A DNA stretch of 64,000 nucleotides from assembly GCF_900129795.1 (NCBI RefSeq), contig NZ_FQWW01000002.1, forward strand, positions 674,135 through 738,134, written 5' to 3'. The DNA comes from Flavobacterium sp. CF108 (lineage in GTDB: Bacteria; Bacteroidota; Bacteroidia; Flavobacteriales; Flavobacteriaceae). The translations under genes and the position numbers were made by a program. Shown piece after piece: positions 54,250-63,203 of the stretch (position 1 is its first letter; each line of letters starts with the position of its first letter). Under the pieces are notes generated by a model, which saw only the letters and a program-made list of their open reading frames with translations, ran no database searches and was not told the origin of the DNA.

Positions 54250-56430
54250 ATGAGTAAGAAAATTAGAAAGCCGATAAAAAAAGAGAAAGATTTCTCTGGG
54301 AAGATCCTTAAGATTTTATCGCAAAATGCCAATAAGCCATTTAATTATAAACAGATAGGAGCGAAGTTAGAACTTGACGATACAAATAGCAGAAACCAGA
54401 TTATAAAAGATTTAAAAATTCTGGCAGCTCAAAAGAAGATTGTAGAAACAGAACCTGGAAAATATTTAGTCAAAGCAATTAGTCAGGATTATTATGAAGG
54501 AACGATAGATATGACGAGTAGAAAAACGGCATATTTTATTTGTGACGAATTTGAAGAAGATGTTTTTATTCCGACTAATAATTTGAATCGTGCTTTAGAT
54601 AAAGACAAAGTAAAAGTTTACGTTTATAACCGTAGAAAAGGTAAAAGACCTGAAGGTGAAGTTATTGAAGTTATAGAAAGAGATAAAACTGAATTTGTTG
54701 GAGTAATTGATATTCAGGCAAATTTTGCTTTTGTTTCGACTGCAAATCCTAAAATGTATACCGATATTTTTATTGCAAAAGATAAAATTGGTGAAGCAGA
54801 AAATGGAGATGTGGTTTTAGTTAAGATTGATGAATGGCCTAAGAGAGCTGATAGTCCGTTTGGATCTGTAATTAGAGTTTTAGGAAAACCCGGAGAACAC
54901 AATACAGAGATTCATGCCATTTTAGCTGAGTATGGTTTACCTGCCGATTTTCCGGTAGAAGTAGAAGTGTACGCACAAAAAATTGATACTTCTATTCAGG
55001 AATCTGAGATTGCAAAACGTCGTGATATGCGTGATACACTTACGTTTACGATAGATCCAAAAGATGCAAAAGATTTTGACGATGCCTTGTCTTTCAAAAA
55101 GTTAGAGAATGGAAATTTCGAAATAGGAATTCATATTGCTGATGTTTCGTATTATTTAGAAGAAGGAACAATCCTCGATGATGAAGCTTATCAACGTGCA
55201 ACTTCGGTTTATTTAGTAGATAGAGTAGTGCCAATGCTTCCTGAAGTTTTATCTAATTTTGCTTGTTCGCTTCGCCCGAATGAAGAGAAATATACATTCT
55301 CAGCCGTATTTGAAATTTCTCCAACTTCACAGGTTATTAACCAATGGTTTGGAAGAACAGTAATTTATTCAGATCAGCGTTTTGCTTATGAAGAAGCACA
55401 ATATATCATTGAAACAAAAGACAATACAATTCCAGTTGATATTTCTATTACTGGAGAATCTTATGTTGTTTCGGATGAAATTGTAGAGGCAACTTTAAAA
55501 TTAGATGAATTAGCTAAGATTTTAAGAAAGAAAAGAATGCAGCAAGGTGCTATTTCTTTTGACAAAGTTGAAGTGAAATTTAATTTGAATGAAGAAGGAG
55601 AACCAGAAGGAGTTTACTTTAAAATTTCAAAAGATGCCAATCATCTAATTGAAGAATTTATGCTTTTGGCTAACAGAAAAGTGGCTGAATACATTGGTAA
55701 ACAAAAGAAAACCTTTGTTTACAGGATTCACGACGAACCAAACGAAGACAAATTAATTGCGATGCAAACCGTAATTGCTAAATTTGGTTATAAAATTGAT
55801 TTTCGAAATAAAGGCGATATTGCAAAATCATTGAATTCTTTAATGGAAGAAGTAAATGGTAAAAAAGAGCAAAACTTAATTGATACTCTTGCGATTAGAA
55901 GTATGAGTAAAGCTAAATATTCGACAGATAATATTGGTCATTATGGTTTAGCTTTTGATTATTACAGCCATTTTACATCACCAATTCGTCGTTATCCAGA
56001 CGTTATGGTACACCGTTTGTTACAATATTATCTCGATGGCGGGGCTTCTGTAGACGAAGAAACGTATGAAACAAAAAGTTTACATTGTTCTAATATGGAA
56101 AGCTTAGCGACTAATGCTGAGCGAGATAGTATAAAATACATGCAGGTTAAATACATGCAGGATCATCAGGACGAAGAATTTCTTGGGGTTATTTCTGGAG
56201 TTACAGAATGGGGAATTTATGTTGAAATCGTTTCTAATAAATGCGAAGGAATGGTAAGAATCAGAGAGATAAAAGATGATTATTATACTTTCGATGAAAA
56301 ACAATATGCCTTAGTTGGAGCAACTTCAAACAGCATTTTGCAATTAGGGGACGAAATTTATGTGAAAGTAAAAAATGCTGATTTGGTTAAAAAACAATTA
56401 GATTTTCATTTTTTAAGAAGAGCAGAATAA
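54250..56430 (+). CDS. rnr: ribonuclease R
   Basis: A 726-residue RNase II-family exoribonuclease. An N-terminal winged helix (YKQIGAKLELDDTNSRNQI) precedes cold-shock OB folds, the RNB catalytic domain (TIDPKDAKDFDDALSF with the catalytic Asp cluster, and SPIRRYPDVMVHR) and a C-terminal S1 domain (GVISGVTEWGIYVEIV). It degrades structured RNA 3' to 5'. It begins a rightward operon with the GIN-domain and LysE-type genes (24 and 11 bp gaps). Confidence 0.97.
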   Translation: MSKKIRKPIKKEKDFSGKILKILSQNANKPFNYKQIGAKLELDDTNSRNQIIKDLKILAAQKKIVETEPGKYLVKAISQDYYEGTIDMTSRKTAYFICDEFEEDVFIPTNNLNRALDKDKVKVYVYNRRKGKRPEGEVIEVIERDKTEFVGVIDIQANFAFVSTANPKMYTDIFIAKDKIGEAENGDVVLVKIDEWPKRADSPFGSVIRVLGKPGEHNTEIHAILAEYGLPADFPVEVEVYAQKIDTSIQESEIAKRRDMRDTLTFTIDPKDAKDFDDALSFKKLENGNFEIGIHIADVSYYLEEGTILDDEAYQRATSVYLVDRVVPMLPEVLSNFACSLRPNEEKYTFSAVFEISPTSQVINQWFGRTVIYSDQRFAYEEAQYIIETKDNTIPVDISITGESYVVSDEIVEATLKLDELAKILRKKRMQQGAISFDKVEVKFNLNEEGEPEGVYFKISKDANHLIEEFMLLANRKVAEYIGKQKKTFVYRIHDEPNEDKLIAMQTVIAKFGYKIDFRNKGDIAKSLNSLMEEVNGKKEQNLIDTLAIRSMSKAKYSTDNIGHYGLAFDYYSHFTSPIRRYPDVMVHRLLQYYLDGGASVDEETYETKSLHCSNMESLATNAERDSIKYMQVKYMQDHQDEEFLGVISGVTEWGIYVEIVSNKCEGMVRIREIKDDYYTFDEKQYALVGATSNSILQLGDEIYVKVKNADLVKKQLDFHFLRRAE

Positions 56431-56454
56431 AAGTTTAATTATAAAAATAAAAGT

Positions 56455-57123
56455 ATGAAAAAGTTAATTATAGGAGCGGCAATTTTATTTGTACAAATGT
56501 CTTTTGGTCAGGTTACAAAAGAGTTAGGAGATTTTGATACCGTAAAAGTTTACGACAAATTAAGTGTAAAATTAATTCCGTCATCTGAAAATAAAGTTGT
56601 TATAAAAGGAGCAAGAGAAGCAGAGCTGGAAGCTGTAAATAAAAACGGTGTGTTAAAATTAAGAATGCCTTTTCCAAAATTGCTGTCAGGAAATGATCTC
56701 GAAGTTACTTTGTATTATAAACATATTGAACTGATTGATGTTAATGAAGGTGCAGAAGTTATCAGTAAAGAAGCCATAAAAGCAACTTCATTTAAAGTAA
56801 GCGCACAGGAAGGTGGAAAAATTAATGTAGATTTGAATGTTGATAAACTGAAAGTAAGTTCAGTTTCTGGTGGAGAAATCACCGCAACAGGAAAAGCAGA
56901 TAACCTTGATGCAAGTTTAGGAGCCGGTGGATATTTCTTAGGAAGTAAATTAGCCACGTCTCAAACTAAAATAAGCGTTTCTGCGGGCGGAAAAGCCGAT
57001 GTTAATGCATCAACCCTTGTTGATGCAAAAGTAAGCGCAGGAGGCTCTATTTACATTTATGGTAAACCAAAGCAAATAAATCAAAAAACAGTATTTGGAG
57101 GTAAAATCGAAGAAGTAAAATAA
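56455..57123 (+). CDS. secreted GIN-domain (DUF2807) protein
   Basis: A 222-residue protein with a signal peptide (MKKLIIGAAILFVQMSFGQ). The head-GIN/DUF2807 domain is a beta-solenoid of parallel strands (DVNEGAEVISKEAIKATSFKVSAQEGGKINVDL). It is a likely periplasmic or surface adhesin-like protein of unknown role. It is 24 bp after rnr. Confidence 0.85.
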   Translation: MKKLIIGAAILFVQMSFGQVTKELGDFDTVKVYDKLSVKLIPSSENKVVIKGAREAELEAVNKNGVLKLRMPFPKLLSGNDLEVTLYYKHIELIDVNEGAEVISKEAIKATSFKVSAQEGGKINVDLNVDKLKVSSVSGGEITATGKADNLDASLGAGGYFLGSKLATSQTKISVSAGGKADVNASTLVDAKVSAGGSIYIYGKPKQINQKTVFGGKIEEVK

Positions 57124-57134
57124 CAATTAGTAAT

Positions 57135-57818
57135 TTGATGATAAATGATATTCTGGCTGGACTGCCATGGGGACTTTTTCTAAGCTTTATGGTAGGTCCG
57201 GTATTTTTTATACTATTAGAAACCAGTATTACAAAAGGGTTCAGAGCCGCATTGGTATTTGATCTTGGTGTAGTTCTAGGTGATATTTTTTTTATAGCAA
57301 TTGCCTATTTAGGAAGTTATAGATTAATTCAGAGTTTAAAAGATAAACCTGCTCTTTTCATTTTTGGAGGTATAATTATGCTGGCTTACGGTGTAATTTC
57401 TTTTGTAAGATTAAGAAATGAAGAAAAAATTGATGATGAAGAAATTGACCGTGATATTATAAAAAGAAATTACGGAAGTTTATTTATAAAAGGCTTTTTA
57501 CTCAACGTTATCAACATTGGTGTTTTAGGTTTTTGGTTAGCCGTAATTATTTCAGTTGGACCAAAATTAGAAATGCAAAATACAAGAATGTTTACTTTTT
57601 TTACTTCGGTAATCATAACTTATTTACTGGTTGATTGTCTTAAAATATTACTAGCCAAACAATTAAAATCTAAAATGACACCAACTAATATCTTAAAAAT
57701 CAAAAAAGGAATTAGTATTGTTTTAATGGTTTTTGGAGTAGTGTTAATAACTCAAGGCTGGTTTCCAAAAGAAAAAGAAATGGTTAAAAATGCTTTCGAA
57801 AAGATTGAAAATAAGTAG
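57135..57818 (+). CDS. LysE/RhtB family transporter
   Basis: A 227-residue protein with about six membrane helices. The LysE pattern is GPVFFILLETSITKGFRAAL at the N-terminus. Members export amino acids or related small molecules. It lies 11 bp after the GIN-domain gene and is followed by a terminator at 57849. Confidence 0.88.
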   Translation: MMINDILAGLPWGLFLSFMVGPVFFILLETSITKGFRAALVFDLGVVLGDIFFIAIAYLGSYRLIQSLKDKPALFIFGGIIMLAYGVISFVRLRNEEKIDDEEIDRDIIKRNYGSLFIKGFLLNVINIGVLGFWLAVIISVGPKLEMQNTRMFTFFTSVIITYLLVDCLKILLAKQLKSKMTPTNILKIKKGISIVLMVFGVVLITQGWFPKEKEMVKNAFEKIENK

Positions 57819-57848
57819 TTGTTAATAACTCAAAAATATAAAATTAAG

Positions 57849-57873
57849 CCTCTGAATTTCAGAGGTTTTTTTT
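57849..57873 (+). terminator. terminator of the rnr-GIN-lysE operon
   Basis: Arms CCTCTGA and TCAGAGG with a 3-nt loop, then eight Ts. Confidence 0.9.
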
Positions 57874-57881
57874 GTTTATAA

Positions 57882-57966
57882 GTCCTTGCGAGAAACGAAG
57901 CAATCTCACGAAGTATATCAACAATTTATATCATATTAGTGAGATTGCTTCGTTTCTCACAAGGAC
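57882..57966. repeat. REP-like inverted repeat (GAAACGAAGCAATCTC family)
   Basis: Arms of 28 bp at 57882-57909 and 57939-57966 with a single mismatch and a 29-nt loop. The core GAGAAACGAAGCAATCTCAC is GC-rich. It looks like a dispersed palindrome, a second family beside the one at 20351. Confidence 0.85.
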
Positions 57967-58012
57967 AAGGTATAAAAAAAGAGACACATTTTTCTATATC
58001 TCTTTTTGAGAT

Positions 58013-58029
58013 ATCGTCCGGATTCGAAC
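58013..58029 (-). repeat. partial copy of the tRNA-Cys 3' end
   Basis: 17 identical bases (ATCGTCCGGATTCGAAC on the plus strand) match the 3' part of the tRNA at 58105-58121, 92 bp away and in the same orientation. No further tRNA structure is present. Confidence 0.8.
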
Positions 58030-58070
58030 GCTAATATTTATCTAATTTTATCTAAAAATTAAACATAAAA

Positions 58071-58098
58071 AAAACCTTCAAATTGCTTTGAAGGTTTT
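58071..58098 (-). terminator. terminator of tRNA-Cys
   Basis: A 12-bp stem (AAAACCTTCAAA with its complement) and a 4-nt loop, 3 bp after the tRNA end, with Ts on the minus strand. Confidence 0.9.
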
Positions 58099-58100
58099 AG

Positions 58101-58171
58101 AGGCATCGTCCGGATTCGAACCGGAGTAGGAGCTTTTGCAGAGCCCAGCCTAGCCGCTCGGCCACGACGCC
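58101..58171 (-). tRNA. tRNA-Cys (anticodon GCA)
   Basis: It folds as a cloverleaf: 7-bp acceptor stem (GGCGTCG with CGATGCC, one G-U), anticodon loop CTGCAAA with GCA at its centre, T-arm CCGGTTCGAATCCGG and discriminator U73, the usual identity of Cys tRNA. The CCA is not encoded. A terminator follows. The gene reads leftward. Confidence 0.95.
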
Positions 58172-58265
58172 ATTGCTTGAACGGATGGCAAAAGTAACTA
58201 AAATCTTTAAAATTCAAAAGTTTCATATAAACTATTTTGAAAAAATACGATTTTAAATAAAATAA

Positions 58266-58625
58266 TTACTTTCTAATTTCCGTCATTTTTATGGTAACTG
58301 ATTCAACATCACCGCCAATAGGAGGATTTATTTTAGAAACCCAAACTGTTGTTTTTTCTACAGTTTCTATCTCAGCAAGTACGCGATTATTGATTCTTTT
58401 AGCCACATGTTCTAATAAATGCGAACGAATTGCCATTTCTTCGGTAACAATTTTGTTCAAATGAACATAGTCAACAGTATCTAAAAGATGATCTGTATCT
58501 GCTGATTTTTGAAGATTCGTTTTCACTTTTAGATCAACTGTATAATCAGATCCAATTTTTCCTTCTTCAATTAAACATCCGTGGTAAGAAAAAGTACGAA
58601 TGTTTTTTAGTTTAATAACTCCCAT
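58266..58625 (-). CDS. folB: dihydroneopterin aldolase
   Basis: A 119-residue protein. It has FSYHGCLIEEGKIGSDYTVDL (with the conserved Glu), TVDYVHLNKIV, LLEHVAKRI and VSKINPPIGG with the catalytic Lys. It cleaves 7,8-dihydroneopterin in folate synthesis. It starts 2 bp after the toxin gene's end, so the TA pair and folB may share a transcript. Confidence 0.93.
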   Translation of the reverse strand: MGVIKLKNIRTFSYHGCLIEEGKIGSDYTVDLKVKTNLQKSADTDHLLDTVDYVHLNKIVTEEMAIRSHLLEHVAKRINNRVLAEIETVEKTTVWVSKINPPIGGDVESVTIKMTEIRK

Positions 58626-58627
58626 TT

Positions 58628-58939
58628 TTATAATTTTATTCTTGTAGTATTTGGATCTTGGTAATTAGAAGTTACAGCATGAACAGCAACTATTTTGTTA
58701 ATTTCATCAACTGTAAAATGAATGGTGTAGGGGAATTTCTTTAAAGGTAAAGTACGAACAATGTTGTATTTTTCTTCAAAAAGAGGAAATGTTTTTAATG
58801 TTAGAGCATAGTTTTTAAACTCTTTATAAAATAATTTGCCTAAACCTTTTTTTGTAGATTCATAATAAAAAGCAGCTTCGTCTACTTCTATTTTTGCTCT
58901 AGGAAGAATTATGGTTTTATAATTTTCTTCTACAGCCAT
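58628..58939 (-). CDS. RelE/ParE-family toxin
   Basis: A 103-residue protein with the ParE/RelE pattern ARIEVDEAAFYYESTKKGLGKLFY-like (helical N-terminus) and the C-terminal beta strands PYTIHFTVDEINKIVAVHAV. It overlaps the upstream antitoxin gene by 10 bp. The target (gyrase for ParE, ribosome for RelE) cannot be told from the sequence. Confidence 0.85.
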   Translation of the reverse strand: MAVEENYKTIILPRAKIEVDEAAFYYESTKKGLGKLFYKEFKNYALTLKTFPLFEEKYNIVRTLPLKKFPYTIHFTVDEINKIVAVHAVTSNYQDPNTTRIKL

Positions 58940-59145
58940 TTTTTATCTAATTCTTTTAAAGCATCATCCAGAGGAATATAATCTTCTGGTTTAGAATTTT
59001 TTATACGTTCTAAAACCATTTCTTGCTGCCATAGCGGAATTTCATTCTCAACATTTTCATCAATAGAAACATCAGGAACATGCTTGAAAAAACTAATAAA
59101 AGTTTCGTAAAAATCGTCTGGAATTGTAACAGTTAATTGTCTCAT
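58930..59145 (-). CDS. antitoxin of the RelE/ParE pair
   Basis: A 71-residue protein, with a short N-terminal TVTIPDDFYETFISFF segment like ribbon-helix-helix or DUF2683-type antitoxins, and a flexible acidic C-terminus (PEDYIPLDDALKELDKKWL) that would wrap the toxin. It is encoded first and overlaps the toxin gene. Confidence 0.85.
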   Translation of the reverse strand: MRQLTVTIPDDFYETFISFFKHVPDVSIDENVENEIPLWQQEMVLERIKNSKPEDYIPLDDALKELDKKWL

Positions 59146-59189
59146 AATTCTGAATATTTATACAAAAATACTAATTAAATTAATTTTGA

Positions 59190-59245
59190 GTTTCAGGTTT
59201 AACGTTTCATGTTTTCTGCCACTTAAATAACTTTAAACCTGAAAC
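59190..59245. repeat. inverted repeat upstream of glnS
   Basis: GTTTCAGGTTTAA (59190-59202) is inverted at 59233-59245, followed by a partial second copy (CTGAAACC). It lies between the divergent TA pair and glnS. Confidence 0.65.
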
Positions 59246-59260
59246 CTGAAACCTTTTTTT

Positions 59261-59268
59261 TATCTTTG
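59261..59268 (+). promoter_or_regulatory. -7 promoter element of glnS
   Basis: Sequence TATCTTTG, 19 bp before the start codon. Confidence 0.6.
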
Positions 59269-59287
59269 CTAAAATTACTATAAAATA

Positions 59288-61405
59288 ATGGCATCAGAAG
59301 AGAAATCACTCAATTTTATTGAACAAATCATAGAGGAAGATTTAAAATCAGGTCTTTCACAAACTAAACTTCATTTTCGTTTTCCACCAGAACCAAATGG
59401 TTATTTACACATTGGACATGCAAGTTCTATTGCATTAAATTTTGGATTAGGTATTGACTATCAATCACCTGTAAACTTACGTTTTGATGATACAAACCCA
59501 GAAAAAGAAGAACAGGAATTTGTTGACGCCATTAAAAAAGATGTAGAATGGCTGGGTTATACTTGGGCAGAAGAACGTTATGCATCAGATTATTTTCAAC
59601 AATTGTATGATTGGGCAGTTTTATTAATTAAAAAAGATAAAGCATATGTTGACAGCCAGTCTTCTGAGGATATGGCTATTCAAAAAGGAACTCCATCGAC
59701 AACTGGTACAGATAGTCCGTACAGAAATCGTTCTGTTGAAGAAAATTTAGATTTATTCGAAAGAATGAAAAACGGTGAATTTGAGGCTGGTACACATATT
59801 CTTCGTGCTAAAATTGACATGAAATCAACAAACATGTTGATGCGTGATCCTATCATGTACAGAATTTTACACAAACACCACCATAGAACTGGAGATGCCT
59901 GGAAAATTTATCCAATGTACGATTGGGCACATGGTCAAAGTGATTATTTAGAAGCTATTTCACATTCATTTTGTACACTTGAATTCTTGCCTCACCGTGA
60001 ATTATACGATTGGTTTTTAGATCAAATTTTAGATGAAAATAAACTGCGTCCAAAGCAAAGAGAATTTGCAAGACGTAACTTATCACATACTGTTGTTAGT
60101 AAAAGAAAATTACAGCAACTAGTTAAGGAAAAGCATGTTAACGGTTGGGATGATCCAAGAATGTCAACAATTTCTGGATTAAGAAGACGTGGTTATACAG
60201 CTGTATCTTTACGTAATTTTGCCAATACAATTGGTATTGCAAAACGTGATAATTTAATAAATGTATCGGTTTTAGAATTCTGTATTCGTGAAGATTTAAA
60301 CAAAATTGCACCTCGTGTAATGGCTGTTTTAGATCCTGTAAAACTGGTAATTACCAATTATCCAGAAGGAAAAGAGGAGTGGCTTGAAGCCGAAAATAAT
60401 CAGGAAGATGAAAATGCAGGTTTCAGAAAAGTACCTTTTTCTCGTGAATTATACATTGAGAGAGAAGACTTTTTAGAAGAAGCTCCTGCTAAATTTTTCC
60501 GATTAACTTTAGGGAAAGAAGTTCGTCTTAAAAATGCTTATATCATTAAAGGTGAATCTGTTATAAAAGATTCTGAAGGAAATATTACAGAAATTCATGT
60601 AACATATGATACTGATTCTTTAAGCGGAAGCGGGACTGAAGCAAGCCAAAGAAAAGTATCAGGAACTTTACATTGGGTTTCAATTCAGCATGCTCTTGAA
60701 GCAGAAGTTCGTTTGTACGATCGTTTGTTTACAGATGAAGCTCCGGACAGTTATAAAGACAAAAATTTCTTAGATTTTGTGAATCCAAATTCATTAGAAA
60801 TTGTAACCGGATTTGTTGAACCAAGTTTAGCGACTGTTCAAAACGAAGATAAATTTCAGTTTCAACGTTTAGGTTATTTTACTGTTGATAAAGACTCAAC
60901 TTCTTCAAAACTAATATTTAACAAAACTGTTGGACTGAAAGATGCCTGGGAAGAAAAAGGTAAAAAAGAAGAAAACAGCATCAATAATTCTTTAAAAGAA
61001 ATCAACAAATATTTTAAAGTTGAAACTAAACCGGAACGTATTGCAATTGAAAGTGCAATAGGGGAGAACATCAAAAATGTTTCTAGTTTTTCACTTTTAC
61101 AAAATTCATTAAAGAAGAATATCAACAATAATAAGGCTTCGTTGTTGTTTTCTCAATTTATTTTGAAATATTCAAGCTGGAAATCTTCAGATTTTGAAGA
61201 AGAAGATATTAAAAAATTATACTCAATGTCTTTAAAAAGTGAATCAACTTATGTTCGATCAAAAGCACTTTTAAATTTAAGAGATATTGAAAATGAAAGT
61301 TTCAAAAATCAATTTGATGATGAAATTTTAAAATTATATTCAAATCCTCCAAAAAATGCATTGGAGAGAGAAATTGAAATTTTATCTGAAATGGTAAAAA
61401 AGTAA
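59288..61405 (+). CDS. glnS: glutaminyl-tRNA synthetase with C-terminal extension
   Basis: A 705-residue class I synthetase. HIGH is PNGYLHIGHASS (residues ~36-47), KMSKS-like is VVSKRKL, and FDDTNPEKE and the beta-barrel anticodon domain are present. The standard enzyme ends near residue 557; here about 148 residues follow, Lys/Asn/Ser-rich and helical (NSLKEINKYFK, YVRSKALLNLRDIE). This tail does not look like the YqeY domain seen in some GlnRS. It charges tRNA-Gln with glutamine. Confidence 0.95.
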   Translation: MASEEKSLNFIEQIIEEDLKSGLSQTKLHFRFPPEPNGYLHIGHASSIALNFGLGIDYQSPVNLRFDDTNPEKEEQEFVDAIKKDVEWLGYTWAEERYASDYFQQLYDWAVLLIKKDKAYVDSQSSEDMAIQKGTPSTTGTDSPYRNRSVEENLDLFERMKNGEFEAGTHILRAKIDMKSTNMLMRDPIMYRILHKHHHRTGDAWKIYPMYDWAHGQSDYLEAISHSFCTLEFLPHRELYDWFLDQILDENKLRPKQREFARRNLSHTVVSKRKLQQLVKEKHVNGWDDPRMSTISGLRRRGYTAVSLRNFANTIGIAKRDNLINVSVLEFCIREDLNKIAPRVMAVLDPVKLVITNYPEGKEEWLEAENNQEDENAGFRKVPFSRELYIEREDFLEEAPAKFFRLTLGKEVRLKNAYIIKGESVIKDSEGNITEIHVTYDTDSLSGSGTEASQRKVSGTLHWVSIQHALEAEVRLYDRLFTDEAPDSYKDKNFLDFVNPNSLEIVTGFVEPSLATVQNEDKFQFQRLGYFTVDKDSTSSKLIFNKTVGLKDAWEEKGKKEENSINNSLKEINKYFKVETKPERIAIESAIGENIKNVSSFSLLQNSLKKNINNNKASLLFSQFILKYSSWKSSDFEEEDIKKLYSMSLKSESTYVRSKALLNLRDIENESFKNQFDDEILKLYSNPPKNALEREIEILSEMVKK

Positions 61406-61425
61406 ATAATAATTAGAATCTATTG

Positions 61426-61452
61426 AAAGCGCTTTTTATAAGCGCTTTTTTT
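61426..61452 (+). terminator. terminator of glnS
   Basis: Arms AAAGCGCTT and their complement, 5-nt loop, then a T-run. Confidence 0.9.
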
Positions 61453-62240
61453 TATTATTTATATTTTCTATTAATATTATATTTTTTATAAATATTTTAA
61501 ATTAAAAAGTGACTTTCATAAATTAATTTTAAGACAATTTTTAATTTTATCCATCTCTTGAATCCTTTTTTTTGAAATCCTTTTTTAAAACTCTTTATTT
61601 TAAGTTTCGTCTTTTTTTGTAATTTTTTGGTTTTTTCACTTCATAAAAATGGAAAATGGACTAATTTTTATTTATTAAAATAATTTATTAAATTTTTTAA
61701 TATTATTAATTTTAATTATTATTCATAAAAACTATTTAAATATTAAAAATTATAGTTTTTATAGATTAATTTCAACCTTCATAAATTGATTTTAAGGTAA
61801 TATTTAATTTAGGTTGATACATAACTCATTTTTTGAATTATTGTTTATTTATGGCTTTAATTTAAAGTTTTACCGTTATTTTTGTCAGTTTAACGGGTTA
61901 TTAACATACAATTGTTTATAAAGTTGCTATTTTTATCTCAATACCAAAAGTCAGAAATGATTTTATAAAATTGATATTTCCAATTAGATTCTAAGTTGAA
62001 TTTTTTGAAAACAAAAGACAATACTTTTTGTTTTTAAGATTATTTCTAATTTGAATTCTTGAAACGGCAAATTTTATGTTCTAATTTTTATTATGAAGTT
62101 GTTTTGATAATATTTCGCGTAAAAGGTATTTTTCAAATTTCTTTATAATTGTGAAATTTCCATAGCATTAGTTTTAGGCAATTATTGTTTTATAATTCTA
62201 TCTGACAAATTTTAATTATAAAAATTTAAATTCAATTATC
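61453..62240. other. very AT-rich non-coding region with imperfect repeats
   Basis: No gene was seen. An imperfect ~35-bp direct repeat occurs at 61513-61548 and 61776-61810 (CTTTCATAAATTAATTTTAAG against CCTTCATAAATTGATTTTAAG). A hairpin with 11-bp arms (ATAAAAACTAT) spans 61725-61762. The composition is almost only A and T for long stretches. No TAnnTTTG promoter was identified with confidence. Confidence 0.7.
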
Positions 62241-62720
62241 ATGAAAATTTTATATTTTACGCTAGCAATGTTATTTGCAAATATTACAATTTCTCAAACT
62301 CATCAAATTACAAAACACAATGGTGAACAACTTGATGTTAATTTTATTAAAAACGAAAATGGTTTAATTTACTATTCGCTGAACGGAAGTTCTGAAGAAA
62401 TTAAAATTAGCAAATATGCAGTTTCATCTATTACAAATAAGCAGACAAAACAAACTCAAAAAATTTCTGATAAAATAATAGTAGATTCAAAAGACGATTA
62501 CAAAATGGTAACTGTTCTTCCCCAGGAAAAGACAATAGGGCTGAAGCAGGCAGCAAGTTTTACCGGAGTCTCGACAAGGACAAAAGGTGAACCGCCAATT
62601 GCAAATCAAAAGCAGACTGCTATGAGAATCAAAACGAAGTCAGCTTCAAATGGTTATCCTTTTGTGAGTATTATTGAAAAGGCTGATGGAAAATATGAAG
62701 CAGTTGCTTACGTGTATTAA
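62241..62720 (+). CDS. small secreted protein of unknown function
   Basis: A 159-residue protein with a signal peptide (MKILYFTLAMLFANITISQ), a beta-rich first half (HNGEQLDVNFIKNENGLIYYSL) and a Lys/Thr-rich second half. I do not recognise a family. It precedes YtxH-type envelope-stress genes and may be co-regulated with them. Confidence 0.7.
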   Translation: MKILYFTLAMLFANITISQTHQITKHNGEQLDVNFIKNENGLIYYSLNGSSEEIKISKYAVSSITNKQTKQTQKISDKIIVDSKDDYKMVTVLPQEKTIGLKQAASFTGVSTRTKGEPPIANQKQTAMRIKTKSASNGYPFVSIIEKADGKYEAVAYVY

Positions 62721-62801
62721 TTATATTGTTAAATTTTAAATTATAAAGTTTAGCATTTTAAAAAAGGAGTATCTTTATTAATCACTTTAAATATAAATAT
62801 C

Positions 62802-63128
62802 ATGTCAAATAATTCAAATACAATTGCAGCAATTTTAGCTGGTGCTGCAGTAGGAGCAGCGTTAGGAATTTTATTTGCTCCAGATAAAGGAGCAAAAACC
62901 CGTGCTAAAATTAAAGAAGGAATTGATGATGCAAAACATAATCTGCAGGATTCTTTTCAGGCAAGTTCTGAAGTGCTGCGTGAAAAATTCACAGGTGCAA
63001 CACAAAATCTTGATGGAACTTTAAATGATTTACTTTCAAATGTAAGCCATAAAACAGAAGAAGTAATCACTTTTTTAGAATCTAAATTGGCTGATTTAAA
63101 AGCACAAAACGCTAAACTTCAAAAATAA
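62802..63128 (+). CDS. YtxH domain-containing protein
   Basis: A 108-residue protein. The YtxH signature (AAILAGAAVGAALGILFAPDKGAKTRAKI) forms one membrane helix, and the rest is a helical, charged tail. YtxH proteins are linked to general stress responses. It is followed by a holin-like membrane gene and a small DUF6327-type gene, an arrangement common in Bacteroidota. Confidence 0.88.
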   Translation: MSNNSNTIAAILAGAAVGAALGILFAPDKGAKTRAKIKEGIDDAKHNLQDSFQASSEVLREKFTGATQNLDGTLNDLLSNVSHKTEEVITFLESKLADLKAQNAKLQK

Positions 63129-63203
63129 TAATTATTAAAGAAGCACATAATTGTCTTATTTTTATAAGATAGTTTTGTGCTTTTTCATTTTAAAAAACTA
63201 ATT

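Noticed and set aside
58013..58029. Second intact tRNA gene
   Set aside because: Only the T-arm and part of the acceptor sequence are present; no anticodon arm or 5' half can be found.
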